Positions 25,400 through 34,055 of a stretch of 59,022 bases of DNA are shown here, in pieces. The stretch's first letter is position 1. Each line of letters opens with the position of its first letter. The stretch spans positions 1 to 59,022 of the forward strand of contig JAQTZE010000013.1 in assembly GCA_028687935.1 (NCBI GenBank). The letters are read 5' to 3'. The notes below the pieces were generated by a model. It worked only from the letters and a program-made list of their open reading frames with translations. It ran no database searches and was not told where the DNA came from. The position numbers were made by a program, and so were the translations under genes. This DNA is from Sulfurimonas sp. GTDB lineage: Bacteria; Campylobacterota; Campylobacteria; Campylobacterales; Sulfurimonadaceae.

Positions 25400-28300
25400 T
25401 TAAACTTTTGCTTTTTCGTAGTTCACAGCGCCATCGTATGCGTACTGATTACCATCCCACAGACCACCGAATTTTAGGTGACCCCAACCATCTGCCATCT
25501 CTAATAAGTTAAGAGAAGTAGGTACAACTTCATTATGACCTTTGTTGAATTTATACATGTATGGTTCCCATCCATGCTCCATTACAAGACCATCAGCCGG
25601 TGCAGAAGAACTTAATTTTGCCATTGCAAAGAACTCACCAAGGTTATTGAAAATACGAATAGTATCTCCATCTTTAATACCTTTAGCTGCCGCTACTACA
25701 CGGTTAAGTTGCATTGCAGGTACACCACGTTGTAAACGTAACAATGTACGAGACGTTTTGTAGTTCGAGTGAATTGACCATCTCGCGTGTGGAGTCATAA
25801 GTACATATGGATACTCTTTACGTTGTGGACGGATACCTTCCATACCTGTATTTGTTGCCGCACCCATTCTAATATACATCTCATGATCTACATAGAAAGT
25901 TTGACGACCTGTTACAGTATCAAGTCTCTTGAATTTGTATAAATGGTCTTCCATTGAACTATATGGTTTATCTGAATAGAGTGGAGACGATTTTGCCGCT
26001 TTTTCATTGATGACCAAGAAACCACCGACTTTATACATTTTTTCCATTGTCCATGGTTGATACTGATCGCACTTCTCGAGAGCAGCTTGAACAGCCATTT
26101 TATCAGTTCCTAAGTAAACTTCGCCTTCGCCTTCAGACTCTTCATCCGTATTTGTATACTCTTTATGGAAGATAGTAAGGTCATGGAAACCTGGTTTCGC
26201 ATAACGAACATCATCTTTTACTTTTGCTTTAGCAATATTTTGTGGACGATTTGCAATCTCTTCTAGTTTTTTTGCTAAAAGTGTAAACATACTCCACTCA
26301 TCCATTGCTTCACCAACATTTTTGATGTTCGCAACTGGTTGTGCCAAGTTCGTGAAACGGTGGTAACCCGGAGATGTACGTAAATCGTATACCTCATAGT
26401 GAGATTTTGCTGGAAGAAGTACGTCTGCATACTGAGCAGCTTCACTCATTCTATAGTCAACATATGCATAGAAGTCCATTCTGCCTAAGAATGCTTTACG
26501 ATATTCACTACCTTTGTTACGTCTAAATGTAGAGTCTGCAACGATAAGAGCAGTTGTTGGTAACCACCAAGGCTTCACAACATTTCCTGTTTTACTCGTT
26601 AAGTTATCTCCGCCATTTTTACCAGCATCAAGCATCTCTTGAAGTACAGCCATGTACTCTTTTTTACTCATGCCGTTTTGTGCACGTTTTACATCTTCGT
26701 CTTTGAAGTATTTATCAAATGTTTTCATGCCGTTTCCGTTCATGAACTCACCAACGAAACCAGAACCAAAACGAGGAGCATATTTTCCAGAGAAACCAGC
26801 AAGTGCGCCTAGACCTGATAATTGGAACTCATTTTCAGTATTTAAACCGCCATATGGCCCCATTCTTCCTGTAAGACCACAGATAGAAGAGATATTCCAG
26901 ATAGTCATCATACCATTGAAGTATTTGTTCAGTGAGAAACCAGTAGTGATTTCAACAACTTTTGGAAGTGCAATATCTTTTGCTAATTGTTTTACAGTAT
27001 CAGGGTGTACACCTGTGATATCTTTTGTAGCTTCTGGAGCAAATTTAGCAGCAGATTTTTTCAACATTTCAAATACAGTCGTCACTTCACGCTCATGTCC
27101 ATGAACATCAGTAATCTTGAAAGTGCCTTCCAATGCAGGCTTAACATCATTTGGTAAACGCAATGTTTTGAGATCAGATGTTTCTGTACCTGGCATCAAG
27201 AATGGTTTACCATCAGTTTCATTCATACAATAGAATTGCTCATCCCATTTATGGTGATTTTCTTTATCTTCTGTATGTTCCATATCGTTGCGACGAATCA
27301 TTTTTTGCGTTTTTACATCTACAAGGAATGGTAAGTCTGTATAGATTTTAGCAAATTCTGGTTTGTACATTTTCTCATTTAAGATAACGTTGATAACACT
27401 CATTGCTAAGATATTATCTGAACCAGCCTTGATAGGAATCCATAAGTCAGCAGATTTTGCTGTTGCATTAAATTCTGGAGTAATTACGATGATTTTTGCG
27501 CCATTGTATTTACCTTCCCATACGAAGTGAGCATCAGGAATACGTGAAACAGATGGATTACCACCCCACATAACAGCTGTATCAACATTGTACATAAAGT
27601 CCCAAGTACAACCAACGTTACCTTCACCATAAGCAATAGCAGCACCAGAGAACATATCTCCAAGGTAAGATGATGGGTAGATACGGTTTGCACCTAACTG
27701 AGTAGAGAAACGCAGTACTGAACCACGACGACCTTCAGTAAGAAGACCTGTTCCCGCATGTACCATCAATTTATCTGGACCGCGTTTTGGATCTGTTAAT
27801 GTATCAAAAATATTTTGGCAGATTTTTTCAGCAGCTTCATCCCAGCTAGCACGTTTCCATTTTCCTTCACCACGTTCACCTGTTCGGATCATTGGATAAA
27901 GAATTCTATCTTTTTGGTACATTACTTGTGAATGCTGCACACCTTTGTTACAACCACGTGGGTTAAAGTCAGGGATTTTTGCATTGATAACTGGATAACG
28001 AGCCGATTGGTTTTCACGAGTGATAACACCATTGTGAGACCAAACTTCCCATGCACAGTTACCTTGACAGTTTACACAGTGGTATGCAAAGCCATGCTCT
28101 TCTTTTTTACCGTAAGTAAAAGCGAACTCATTTCTGTACATATTTTCCGTATAGTTTGTATTTGGATAATTTTCTTTTCCATTTTCAACACTAAGTGCTG
28201 TTGTTTTTGCGAATAGACTACCTTGAGATGCAACAAGTGCCGCAGTCATACCAGAAACTTTAAGGAAGTTTCTGCGCTTATTATTCATAACTTTTGTCAT
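25400..28300 (-). CDS. Catalytic subunit of a type II DMSO-reductase-family molybdoenzyme
   Basis: A 966-residue molybdopterin oxidoreductase exported by Tat (KRRNFLK at 8-14, then a hydrophobic stretch). The FS0 cluster pattern is H74-x3-C78-x3-C82-x34-C117, the NarG-type spacing with His as a ligand, and D215 in SYLGDMF aligns with the Asp that ligates molybdenum in type II enzymes. AVMWGGNPSVSRIPDAH and GWEPYMY are further family segments. Known members reduce nitrate, chlorate or selenate or oxidise dimethyl sulfide, ethylbenzene or steroids; the substrate cannot be read here. The periplasmic location, soluble gamma subunit and rhodanese neighbour make a sulfur or oxyanion substrate reasonable. 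GGGAGAGG precedes the ATG, 16 bases after the rhodanese gene. Confidence 0.93.
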   Translation of the reverse strand: MTKVMNNKRRNFLKVSGMTAALVASQGSLFAKTTALSVENGKENYPNTNYTENMYRNEFAFTYGKKEEHGFAYHCVNCQGNCAWEVWSHNGVITRENQSARYPVINAKIPDFNPRGCNKGVQHSQVMYQKDRILYPMIRTGERGEGKWKRASWDEAAEKICQNIFDTLTDPKRGPDKLMVHAGTGLLTEGRRGSVLRFSTQLGANRIYPSSYLGDMFSGAAIAYGEGNVGCTWDFMYNVDTAVMWGGNPSVSRIPDAHFVWEGKYNGAKIIVITPEFNATAKSADLWIPIKAGSDNILAMSVINVILNEKMYKPEFAKIYTDLPFLVDVKTQKMIRRNDMEHTEDKENHHKWDEQFYCMNETDGKPFLMPGTETSDLKTLRLPNDVKPALEGTFKITDVHGHEREVTTVFEMLKKSAAKFAPEATKDITGVHPDTVKQLAKDIALPKVVEITTGFSLNKYFNGMMTIWNISSICGLTGRMGPYGGLNTENEFQLSGLGALAGFSGKYAPRFGSGFVGEFMNGNGMKTFDKYFKDEDVKRAQNGMSKKEYMAVLQEMLDAGKNGGDNLTSKTGNVVKPWWLPTTALIVADSTFRRNKGSEYRKAFLGRMDFYAYVDYRMSEAAQYADVLLPAKSHYEVYDLRTSPGYHRFTNLAQPVANIKNVGEAMDEWSMFTLLAKKLEEIANRPQNIAKAKVKDDVRYAKPGFHDLTIFHKEYTNTDEESEGEGEVYLGTDKMAVQAALEKCDQYQPWTMEKMYKVGGFLVINEKAAKSSPLYSDKPYSSMEDHLYKFKRLDTVTGRQTFYVDHEMYIRMGAATNTGMEGIRPQRKEYPYVLMTPHARWSIHSNYKTSRTLLRLQRGVPAMQLNRVVAAAKGIKDGDTIRIFNNLGEFFAMAKLSSSAPADGLVMEHGWEPYMYKFNKGHNEVVPTSLNLLEMADGWGHLKFGGLWDGNQYAYDGAVNYEKAKV

Positions 28301-28316
28301 ATTTTAAACCTCTCCC

Positions 28317-29459
28317 TTATCTTTTTAGTGGTAAATTCATATCATTACCCCAAACGTCCCAACTACCTGTAAACACTTTGATGTTTTTGTAGCCAAGAAG
28401 CTGAAGCGCTGTGATGTGCTCAGAGCCACGACCTGCACCAACCATACAATATGCATAGATAGTTTTGTCTTTAGTGATGCCATATTTAGCATATACTTCT
28501 TTTAACTCTTTTGCAGATTTGAAAGATTTTCTATTTTCAAGGTCAGAAATTTTATTCCATTCCATAAATGTAGAACCAGGAATGTGCCCGCCGCGCGCTA
28601 CATTATCCATCTTTCGCTCACCGATAATCTCAGCCATACCGCGAGAATCGATAATTACATACTTAGAATCTTTTCCATTTTTAAGGATATCTTCCATTGC
28701 GTGTTTTACTTCATTTTTGTCAGCTATCATAGAAAGATCAAGCTTATTTTTATCAATTTTGAAAGCTTTAGGTTCAACTACTTCATCACCTTTGACTACA
28801 AGAAGTTTTGCTTCTAGAGCATCCATCTCATCTTTAAGTGCATTTTCATCAGCTTTAGCTTTTTTCATTGTTGCCTCAAGTTCTGCTTTTTCTGCATCGC
28901 TTAAAGTAATTGTGCCTTTTTTCGCATCTTTGAGTTTATTTTTTGCTGGTTTAGAAGCATCTTTAACCTCTTTGATCTTGTCTTTCAATGCATCATATTT
29001 GATTTGTGCAGGATCAATAGACATAATTGCAGAACGTCCACCATTTAATACTTTAATATTTTTATATCCATAACTTGCAAAGAAAGAGTAAACACCAGTA
29101 GCATTTGGTCCTTTAAAGTCATCATAGGCGATAATCATAGTATTATTATCGATTCCTTTTGAACCGATATAAGCCTCAGCATCATCTATACAACGGTAAA
29201 GAGGTGCACAATGCATATCTCCAGTTATATCAGAATGATGTAAGTGGTGTGCGTACATCTCTACAGAGCCTTTTATGTGCCCCAATTTATATACATCATC
29301 ACTATCACCTGAAACAAACATTACATCTTTTTTGCCTATTAGCTTGATTGCGTCTTCAGCAGAAATAAGAATATCCTTATTTACATAATCATCAGATGCC
29401 ATAAGCGGGGTAAGCGTTAATGTTGCTGCAAAAACTAATGTCTTTAACATTTTCTTCAT
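28317..29459 (-). CDS. Periplasmic two-domain rhodanese with helical insertion
   Basis: A 380-residue exported protein (signal peptide about 1-21). The first rhodanese-like domain (about 28-148) lacks a catalytic Cys: the active-site loop reads YDDFKGPNATG, so it is probably inactive. The second domain (about 255-378) has C338 in AYCMVGAGRGS, a six-residue loop typical of sulfurtransferases. Between them is a lysine/glutamate/alanine-rich helical insertion of about 80 residues (155-235) that ordinary tandem rhodaneses lack. As first gene of the molybdoenzyme operon it may deliver or receive sulfane sulfur for the enzyme or its substrate. GAAGGAG precedes the ATG. Confidence 0.9.
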   Translation of the reverse strand: MKKMLKTLVFAATLTLTPLMASDDYVNKDILISAEDAIKLIGKKDVMFVSGDSDDVYKLGHIKGSVEMYAHHLHHSDITGDMHCAPLYRCIDDAEAYIGSKGIDNNTMIIAYDDFKGPNATGVYSFFASYGYKNIKVLNGGRSAIMSIDPAQIKYDALKDKIKEVKDASKPAKNKLKDAKKGTITLSDAEKAELEATMKKAKADENALKDEMDALEAKLLVVKGDEVVEPKAFKIDKNKLDLSMIADKNEVKHAMEDILKNGKDSKYVIIDSRGMAEIIGERKMDNVARGGHIPGSTFMEWNKISDLENRKSFKSAKELKEVYAKYGITKDKTIYAYCMVGAGRGSEHITALQLLGYKNIKVFTGSWDVWGNDMNLPLKR

Positions 29460-29802
29460 CCGTGCTCCTTCTAAATTTTTTTGTATATTTCAATTAGCCT
29501 TTATAAGCCAACTACGCCAAAAGCTTGAAATACCTTTCAACGGAATAACGTCACATTATAGGGCTAGGACTCTTATGAAATAATTAAATCAAAAAGATAT
29601 CACATAATTTATATTACTAAACGAAACATATATCAATATATGATACAAAACATAATTTTTGTTTATATTTATATTGAAAAACTTATTAAAAATCTTATTT
29701 AGTATTTAGACTTAAATTTATCAATTAGCCTCATCTTTTAGAGTACAAAAAGCTAGAGTTTGCTATATTCTCACAAATTAATCACATTATAAGTAGGGAA
29801 CA
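29460..29802. promoter_or_regulatory. 343-bp divergent regulatory region
   Basis: No gene seen. Towards the rhodanese operon there is TATAAT on the minus strand (29560-29555) and, just inside the expected transcript, a perfect inverted repeat TTGAAATACCTTTCAA (29525-29540), a candidate operator. Farther on is CATATATCAATATATG (29627-29642), containing TATCA-N5-TGATA. Towards the LRV gene there is TATATT at 29764-29769. The middle is very AT-rich. Confidence 0.5.
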
Positions 29803-30408
29803 GTGGCTGAAATAGATTTAAAAAATATGATAAAAAACAAAGATGAAACGCAGATCATCGATCTACTAGAAGACAAAGGGCTTGGTATAGAGATGGTCAA
29901 AGAGATTTACTTTGCGTTTAAAGAGCACAAAGAGATCGTCGGACAAGTCGCTATGAATTTAAGTCTGAGAACTTCAGTCTATGACAGAGAACTTGAATAT
30001 AGTGACACCATCGTAGAAATCTTGCGTGATTTAGCAACAAATGAAGCAGATATGGGTGCGAGATGGGCTGTAGCAAAAAATCCTCATACACCTTCGGATG
30101 TCCTCGCTCTTCTTGCAAAAGATGAAGTCAATCTAGTCCGTGCACTTGTTGCAACAAACCCAAAGACTTCTCCCTCTGTTTTAGAGAAATTTTTCAGTGA
30201 TGAAAAGATTGTTAGAGATGGACTCTCCGGCAACCCAAGCACTCCTGTTAAAATCTTAAAAATCTTGGCAAATGATGCTGATAAAATGGTTCGTATGCGA
30301 CTTGCTGAAAATACAAACGCAACTGCTGAAGTCTTGAGTGAACTTCTACAAGACAAAGATGAAAACGTCGCTATGGCAGCACGTGCCAACCTTGAGAAAC
30401 GCGCATGA
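29803..30408 (+). CDS. LRV/HEAT-like repeat protein
   Basis: A 201-residue protein starting GTG at 29803 with an AGGGA ribosome site. From about residue 60 it is made of four to five roughly 24-residue helical repeats with the pattern VRxxVAxNPxTPxxVLxxLAxD (for example ARWAVAKNPHTPSDVLALLA, VRALVATNPKTSPSVLEKFF, VRDGLSGNPSTPVKILKILA), typical of leucine-rich repeat variant proteins. The N-terminal Fe-S cysteine cluster of the founding LRV protein is absent. Probably a protein-binding scaffold. Overlaps the next gene by four bases (ATGA). Confidence 0.82.
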   Translation: MAEIDLKNMIKNKDETQIIDLLEDKGLGIEMVKEIYFAFKEHKEIVGQVAMNLSLRTSVYDRELEYSDTIVEILRDLATNEADMGARWAVAKNPHTPSDVLALLAKDEVNLVRALVATNPKTSPSVLEKFFSDEKIVRDGLSGNPSTPVKILKILANDADKMVRMRLAENTNATAEVLSELLQDKDENVAMAARANLEKRA

Positions 30409-30776
30409 AAAATAGACATGCAAGCATCAAAAGCAGATTTACAGCGCTTGAGAACCAATTTCTAAACACATTTTTTTCAGGTATCTATATCAGCGCCAAG
30501 GAGTTTATCAATATCGGTAAAAAAGTAGACATACCGATGAGTATGAACTCGCGCGAACTTCTGATCAAAGAGCTTTTAAACAAAAGTGATGCAAATGGAA
30601 CACTCGCACAGACGACACAACTCTTAACGACTCTTATCAAAGAACGAGTTGCTGCTTATCATTCACTCAGTAAAGATTATCCAGGGGCAGCCTCTGCGCT
30701 TGCCGTGCTTGCACAAAAAGCAAACGCAACAGCATCACTACTTATAAAAGAAGCAAAAGGAAATCCGTATGAATAG
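30405..30776 (+). CDS. Unknown 123-residue helical protein
   Basis: No recognised family. Basic N-terminus, amphipathic helices, no signal peptide or cysteines. It overlaps the LRV gene by four bases and the mrp gene by eight, so all three are translated as one operon. Given Mrp, an accessory role in Fe-S delivery is possible but unproven. Confidence 0.7.
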   Translation: MKNRHASIKSRFTALENQFLNTFFSGIYISAKEFINIGKKVDIPMSMNSRELLIKELLNKSDANGTLAQTTQLLTTLIKERVAAYHSLSKDYPGAASALAVLAQKANATASLLIKEAKGNPYE

Positions 30777-31809
30777 CAAGGATCTCAAAGAAGCACTCAG
30801 TGCTTTAAAATATCCTGGAATTGAGCGAACAATAGGCGAACTCAAACTCTTAGGTGATATAAAAGTCACAGCGAATGTCGCAAATGTCGAGCTTCTAACT
30901 ATCAGTGATGACTCCTATCTCAATGTCAAAAAACTTGTAGAAGAGAACTTCTCAGATAAATTTGAGCGCCTCAATATCACGAAGAAAAATCTCGCAAAGA
31001 AAGATATGAACTACGGCAACTCTGCAGCGCCCAACAACCGTGCACCCTATGCAAAAAACATCATAGCAGTCACAAGTGGAAAAGGTGGTGTAGGCAAGAG
31101 CACAGTGAGTGTGAATATCGCTATCGCGCTTGCACAAAAAGGGTACAGAGTCGGGATTTTGGATGCTGATGTTTATGGTCCAAATATCCCGCGTTTGACA
31201 AATACTGATGTTGAAAGAATAGAGTGGAATGATCAGGACAAAATCATCCCAGCTGAAAACTATGGCATCAAAATTATGAGTGTAGCCCTCACAACTCCGA
31301 CGCAAGACACACCACTTGTTTGGAGAAGTTCTGTGGCTGTGAATGCACTTATCCAGTTTTTGGAAGATGTTGCTTGGGGCGAGCTTGATTTTATGGTTAT
31401 AGATATGCCTCCAGGAACAGGTGACGTACAGCTTACTATCGCGCAGGAACTCCCAATAGCCGCGGCTGTTTTGGTTACAACTCCGCAATTAGTAGCGACA
31501 GATGATGTGAGTCGTGCGGTAATGATGTTTAAAGATATCGGCGTTAAAATGGCGGGAATCGTGGAGAATATGAGCTTTTTCATCGCTCCAGATACAAAAA
31601 CACGTTATGATATTTTTGGTACAGGTGGCGGAGAAAAGATCGCTAGCAAATACCAAATCCCTTTTCTTGGAGCGATTCCACTGGATATGCAAATCCGTGA
31701 AGGTTCAGATAAAGGTGAGCCACCTGTTTCTTTAGGTAACAGTGAACAGAAAAAATACTATCAGGATATTGTAGAGAATATTCTCACGAACTCTGATTTT
31801 AGACTCTAA
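30769..31809 (+). CDS. mrp: Mrp/NBP35-type Fe-S carrier ATPase
   Basis: A 346-residue Mrp/ApbC P-loop protein that carries or assembles Fe-S clusters. A short DUF59/MIP18-like N-terminal domain (about 1-80) precedes the ATPase domain with the deviant Walker A GKGGVGKSTVSVNIA, the DADVYGPNIPRL switch and VIDMPPGTGDVQLT. The C-terminal CxxC of some family members is absent. AAAGGAAA provides the ribosome site within the upstream gene. Confidence 0.93.
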   Translation: MNSKDLKEALSALKYPGIERTIGELKLLGDIKVTANVANVELLTISDDSYLNVKKLVEENFSDKFERLNITKKNLAKKDMNYGNSAAPNNRAPYAKNIIAVTSGKGGVGKSTVSVNIAIALAQKGYRVGILDADVYGPNIPRLTNTDVERIEWNDQDKIIPAENYGIKIMSVALTTPTQDTPLVWRSSVAVNALIQFLEDVAWGELDFMVIDMPPGTGDVQLTIAQELPIAAAVLVTTPQLVATDDVSRAVMMFKDIGVKMAGIVENMSFFIAPDTKTRYDIFGTGGGEKIASKYQIPFLGAIPLDMQIREGSDKGEPPVSLGNSEQKKYYQDIVENILTNSDFRL

Positions 31810-31818
31810 ATCTATCTT

Positions 31819-31840
31819 GCTTCAGCATACAGGCTGAAGC
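31819..31840. terminator. Bidirectional hairpin between mrp and aroC
   Basis: Perfect 8-bp stem GCTTCAGC / GCTGAAGC with a six-base loop between convergent genes. An AAACGCA copy (31852) follows 11 bases on. Confidence 0.6.
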
Positions 31841-31865
31841 TAAACTAACACTGCGTTTTGCAAAC

Positions 31866-32939
31866 TTATTTATAATATTTCACAAATCCATTCATATTTG
31901 AGCCCATATTCAGAAGTAACATATCTGCTATAACCAAGGCAGCCATCGCTTCACAGACAATCGTTCCACGAATTGCAACGCAGGGATCATGTCTCCCTTT
32001 GAGTGAAAAATCAACCTCTGCGTTTTCATTTGTCACGGTGTGTTGCTCTTTAAAGATAGAAGGTGTCGGCTTGAAATAGACATTTAAAACAATATCTTCA
32101 CCATTACTAATACCGCCAAGAATACCGCCTGCATGATTTGACTCAAAACCCTTTGCGCGTATCTGATCATTGTTTTGAGAACCAAGTAAAGAAGCGCTTA
32201 AGATTCCGTCCCCTATTTCGACTGCTTTGACTGCGTTTATACCCATCATAGCATCAGCAAGAACTGCATCTAGCTTATAATAAAGCGGTTGTCCAAGACC
32301 AGTAGGAGCGCCTTTAATAAGCACACGGGAAACGCCGCCGACAGAATCATGTGCATTTTTCGCTTCGAGTATTGCTGCTTTTTGTGCTTCTTCTTTTGTA
32401 CTATCAAGGGCGTAAATAATGCTTGATTTTGCTTTGTCATAATCAAAAATTTCACTTTTGATACCGGCAACTTCACTGATACCACTAAGCACTTCAATAT
32501 CTAAAGATCGTAGCATCAGTTTTGCTATCGCACCTGCTGCAACACGTGCGGCGGTCTCACGGGCAGAAGAGCGTCCACCACCACGATAATCACGCAGACC
32601 ATATTTGTGAAAATAGGTAAAATCGGCATGTCCAGGACGAAAAACATCTTTGATATTCGTATAATCTTTTGATTTTTGGTTTGTATTGTAGATGATCATT
32701 GCAATCGGTGTACCCGTACTTTGACCTTCAAAAACGCCACTGAGTATTTCTACTTTATCGTCTTCTTTTCGCGCCGTCTCAAACTCACTTTTCCCAGGTT
32801 TCCTGCGGTCAAGTTCACTTTGGATAAACGCTTCATCGATCAAAAGTCCAGCGGGAACTCCATCAAGCAGACAGCCAAGAGCTGTACCATGGGACTCTCC
32901 AAAAGTACTAAATCGTAATTTTTGTCCAAAACTGTTCAT
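31866..32939 (-). CDS. aroC: Chorismate synthase
   Basis: A 357-residue AroC, the last shikimate step (EPSP to chorismate, FMN-dependent). Signatures FGESHGTALGCLLDGVPAG and RGGGRSSARETAARVA are intact. The start overlaps the rnc stop as TAATG. The order TPR gene-rnhA-rnc-aroC is conserved in Campylobacterota such as Helicobacter. Confidence 0.97.
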   Translation of the reverse strand: MNSFGQKLRFSTFGESHGTALGCLLDGVPAGLLIDEAFIQSELDRRKPGKSEFETARKEDDKVEILSGVFEGQSTGTPIAMIIYNTNQKSKDYTNIKDVFRPGHADFTYFHKYGLRDYRGGGRSSARETAARVAAGAIAKLMLRSLDIEVLSGISEVAGIKSEIFDYDKAKSSIIYALDSTKEEAQKAAILEAKNAHDSVGGVSRVLIKGAPTGLGQPLYYKLDAVLADAMMGINAVKAVEIGDGILSASLLGSQNNDQIRAKGFESNHAGGILGGISNGEDIVLNVYFKPTPSIFKEQHTVTNENAEVDFSLKGRHDPCVAIRGTIVCEAMAALVIADMLLLNMGSNMNGFVKYYK

Positions 32940-33619
32940 TATTTTTCCTTTTTTAGCATCTCAACGGCTATATTTGCAGCTTCTTGTTGTGCAATCTTTT
33001 TACTTTTTCCAAGAGCTCTTGCATACTCTTTATCTTCGATAATGACAGCGACTTCAAACTCTTTTTTATGGTCAGGTCCACGGCTTGCGATAAGTTTATA
33101 CTCTGGAATCGTCCCAAATCTTGCCTGTGTAAGCTCTTGAAGTGTCGTTTTAAAATCTCTAAAAAGATAATCCAGAGATATCTCATCATGGTTTTTTTCT
33201 ATCAAATCTATTGCTATTTTTTGTACCGTAAGAAGACCAGACTCAAGATAAATAGCGCCCATAAGTGCTTCAAAGGCATTAGAAAGTAGCGATGCCTTTT
33301 CACGTCCACCATTGTTCTCTTCTGCGTTTGAGAGATAGATATACTCTCCAAGATTTAAATATATTGCTAGCTTTTCAAAACCCATCTCATTAACTAAAGA
33401 AGCCCGTATCTTTGAGAGTTTCCCCTCATTTGAGTTGGAAAATCTTCTATAAAGATACTCTCCAACCACAAGGTCCAAAACAGCATCCCCTAAGAACTCT
33501 AAGCGCTCATTATCGTAGGGCTGTTTATAACTTTTGTGTGTCAGCGCTTCGATAATGAGCTTTTGGTCTTTAAATGTATAGCCGATTGCTTGTTGCAAGG
33601 CTTCTAAATTTTTTTTCAT
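32939..33619 (-). CDS. rnc: Ribonuclease III
   Basis: A 226-residue enzyme cutting double-stranded RNA in rRNA and mRNA processing. The catalytic signature [20 protein letters not shown] is complete, the second acidic site is in [10 protein letters not shown], and a C-terminal double-stranded RNA-binding domain (about 155-226) ends in [16 protein letters not shown]. It sits one base after rnhA. Confidence 0.97.
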   Translation of the reverse strand: MKKNLEALQQAIGYTFKDQKLIIEALTHKSYKQPYDNERLEFLGDAVLDLVVGEYLYRRFSNSNEGKLSKIRASLVNEMGFEKLAIYLNLGEYIYLSNAEENNGGREKASLLSNAFEALMGAIYLESGLLTVQKIAIDLIEKNHDEISLDYLFRDFKTTLQELTQARFGTIPEYKLIASRGPDHKKEFEVAVIIEDKEYARALGKSKKIAQQEAANIAVEMLKKEK

Positions 33620-33620
33620 T

Positions 33621-34055
33621 CTATCCTCCTAATAAATTTTTTTGTCTCTGGGCTTCATCCCAAGCGAGCTTATCACATCGCTCGTTCTCTTCATGCCCAT
33701 CGTGTCCACGAACCCAGATTGCGTTTATCTGATGTCCCTCTGCGGCATCGATATAGGCTCTCCAAAGATCGATATTTTTCACTTTTTTAAAATCTCTCTT
33801 AATCCAACCTACAAGCCACTCATTGATTCCCTTGACAACATACGAAGAGTCTGAGACGACATCGACTTTGCAGGGTTCTTTGAGAGCTTTGAGCCCTTCG
33901 ATAACACCTAAAAGCTCCATTCTGTTGTTGGTAGTATGGGCTTCTCCGCCGACTAACTCTTTTTCTGTAGCACCAAAACGCAAAATTGTGCCAAAGCCTC
34001 CAGGACCAGGATTGCCAAGCGCACTTCCATCACTGAAAAGAGTTATTTTCTTCAA
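33621..34055 (-). CDS. rnhA: Ribonuclease HI
   Basis: A 144-residue RNase HI. The four acidic residues are visible in [34 protein letters not shown] and CDKLAWDEA. Removes RNA from RNA-DNA hybrids. The start overlaps the upstream TPR gene by 26 bases. Confidence 0.96.
   Translation of the reverse strand: MKKITLFSDGSALGNPGPGGFGTILRFGATEKELVGGEAHTTNNRMELLGVIEGLKALKEPCKVDVVSDSSYVVKGINEWLVGWIKRDFKKVKNIDLWRAYIDAAEGHQINAIWVRGHDGHEENERCDKLAWDEAQRQKNLLGG

Noticed and set aside
25400..28300. Catalytic subunit as respiratory nitrate reductase NarG
   Set aside because: It is shorter, has a full Tat signal, a periplasmic EBDH-type gamma subunit with cytochrome c, and no NarI or NarJ-NarK context.
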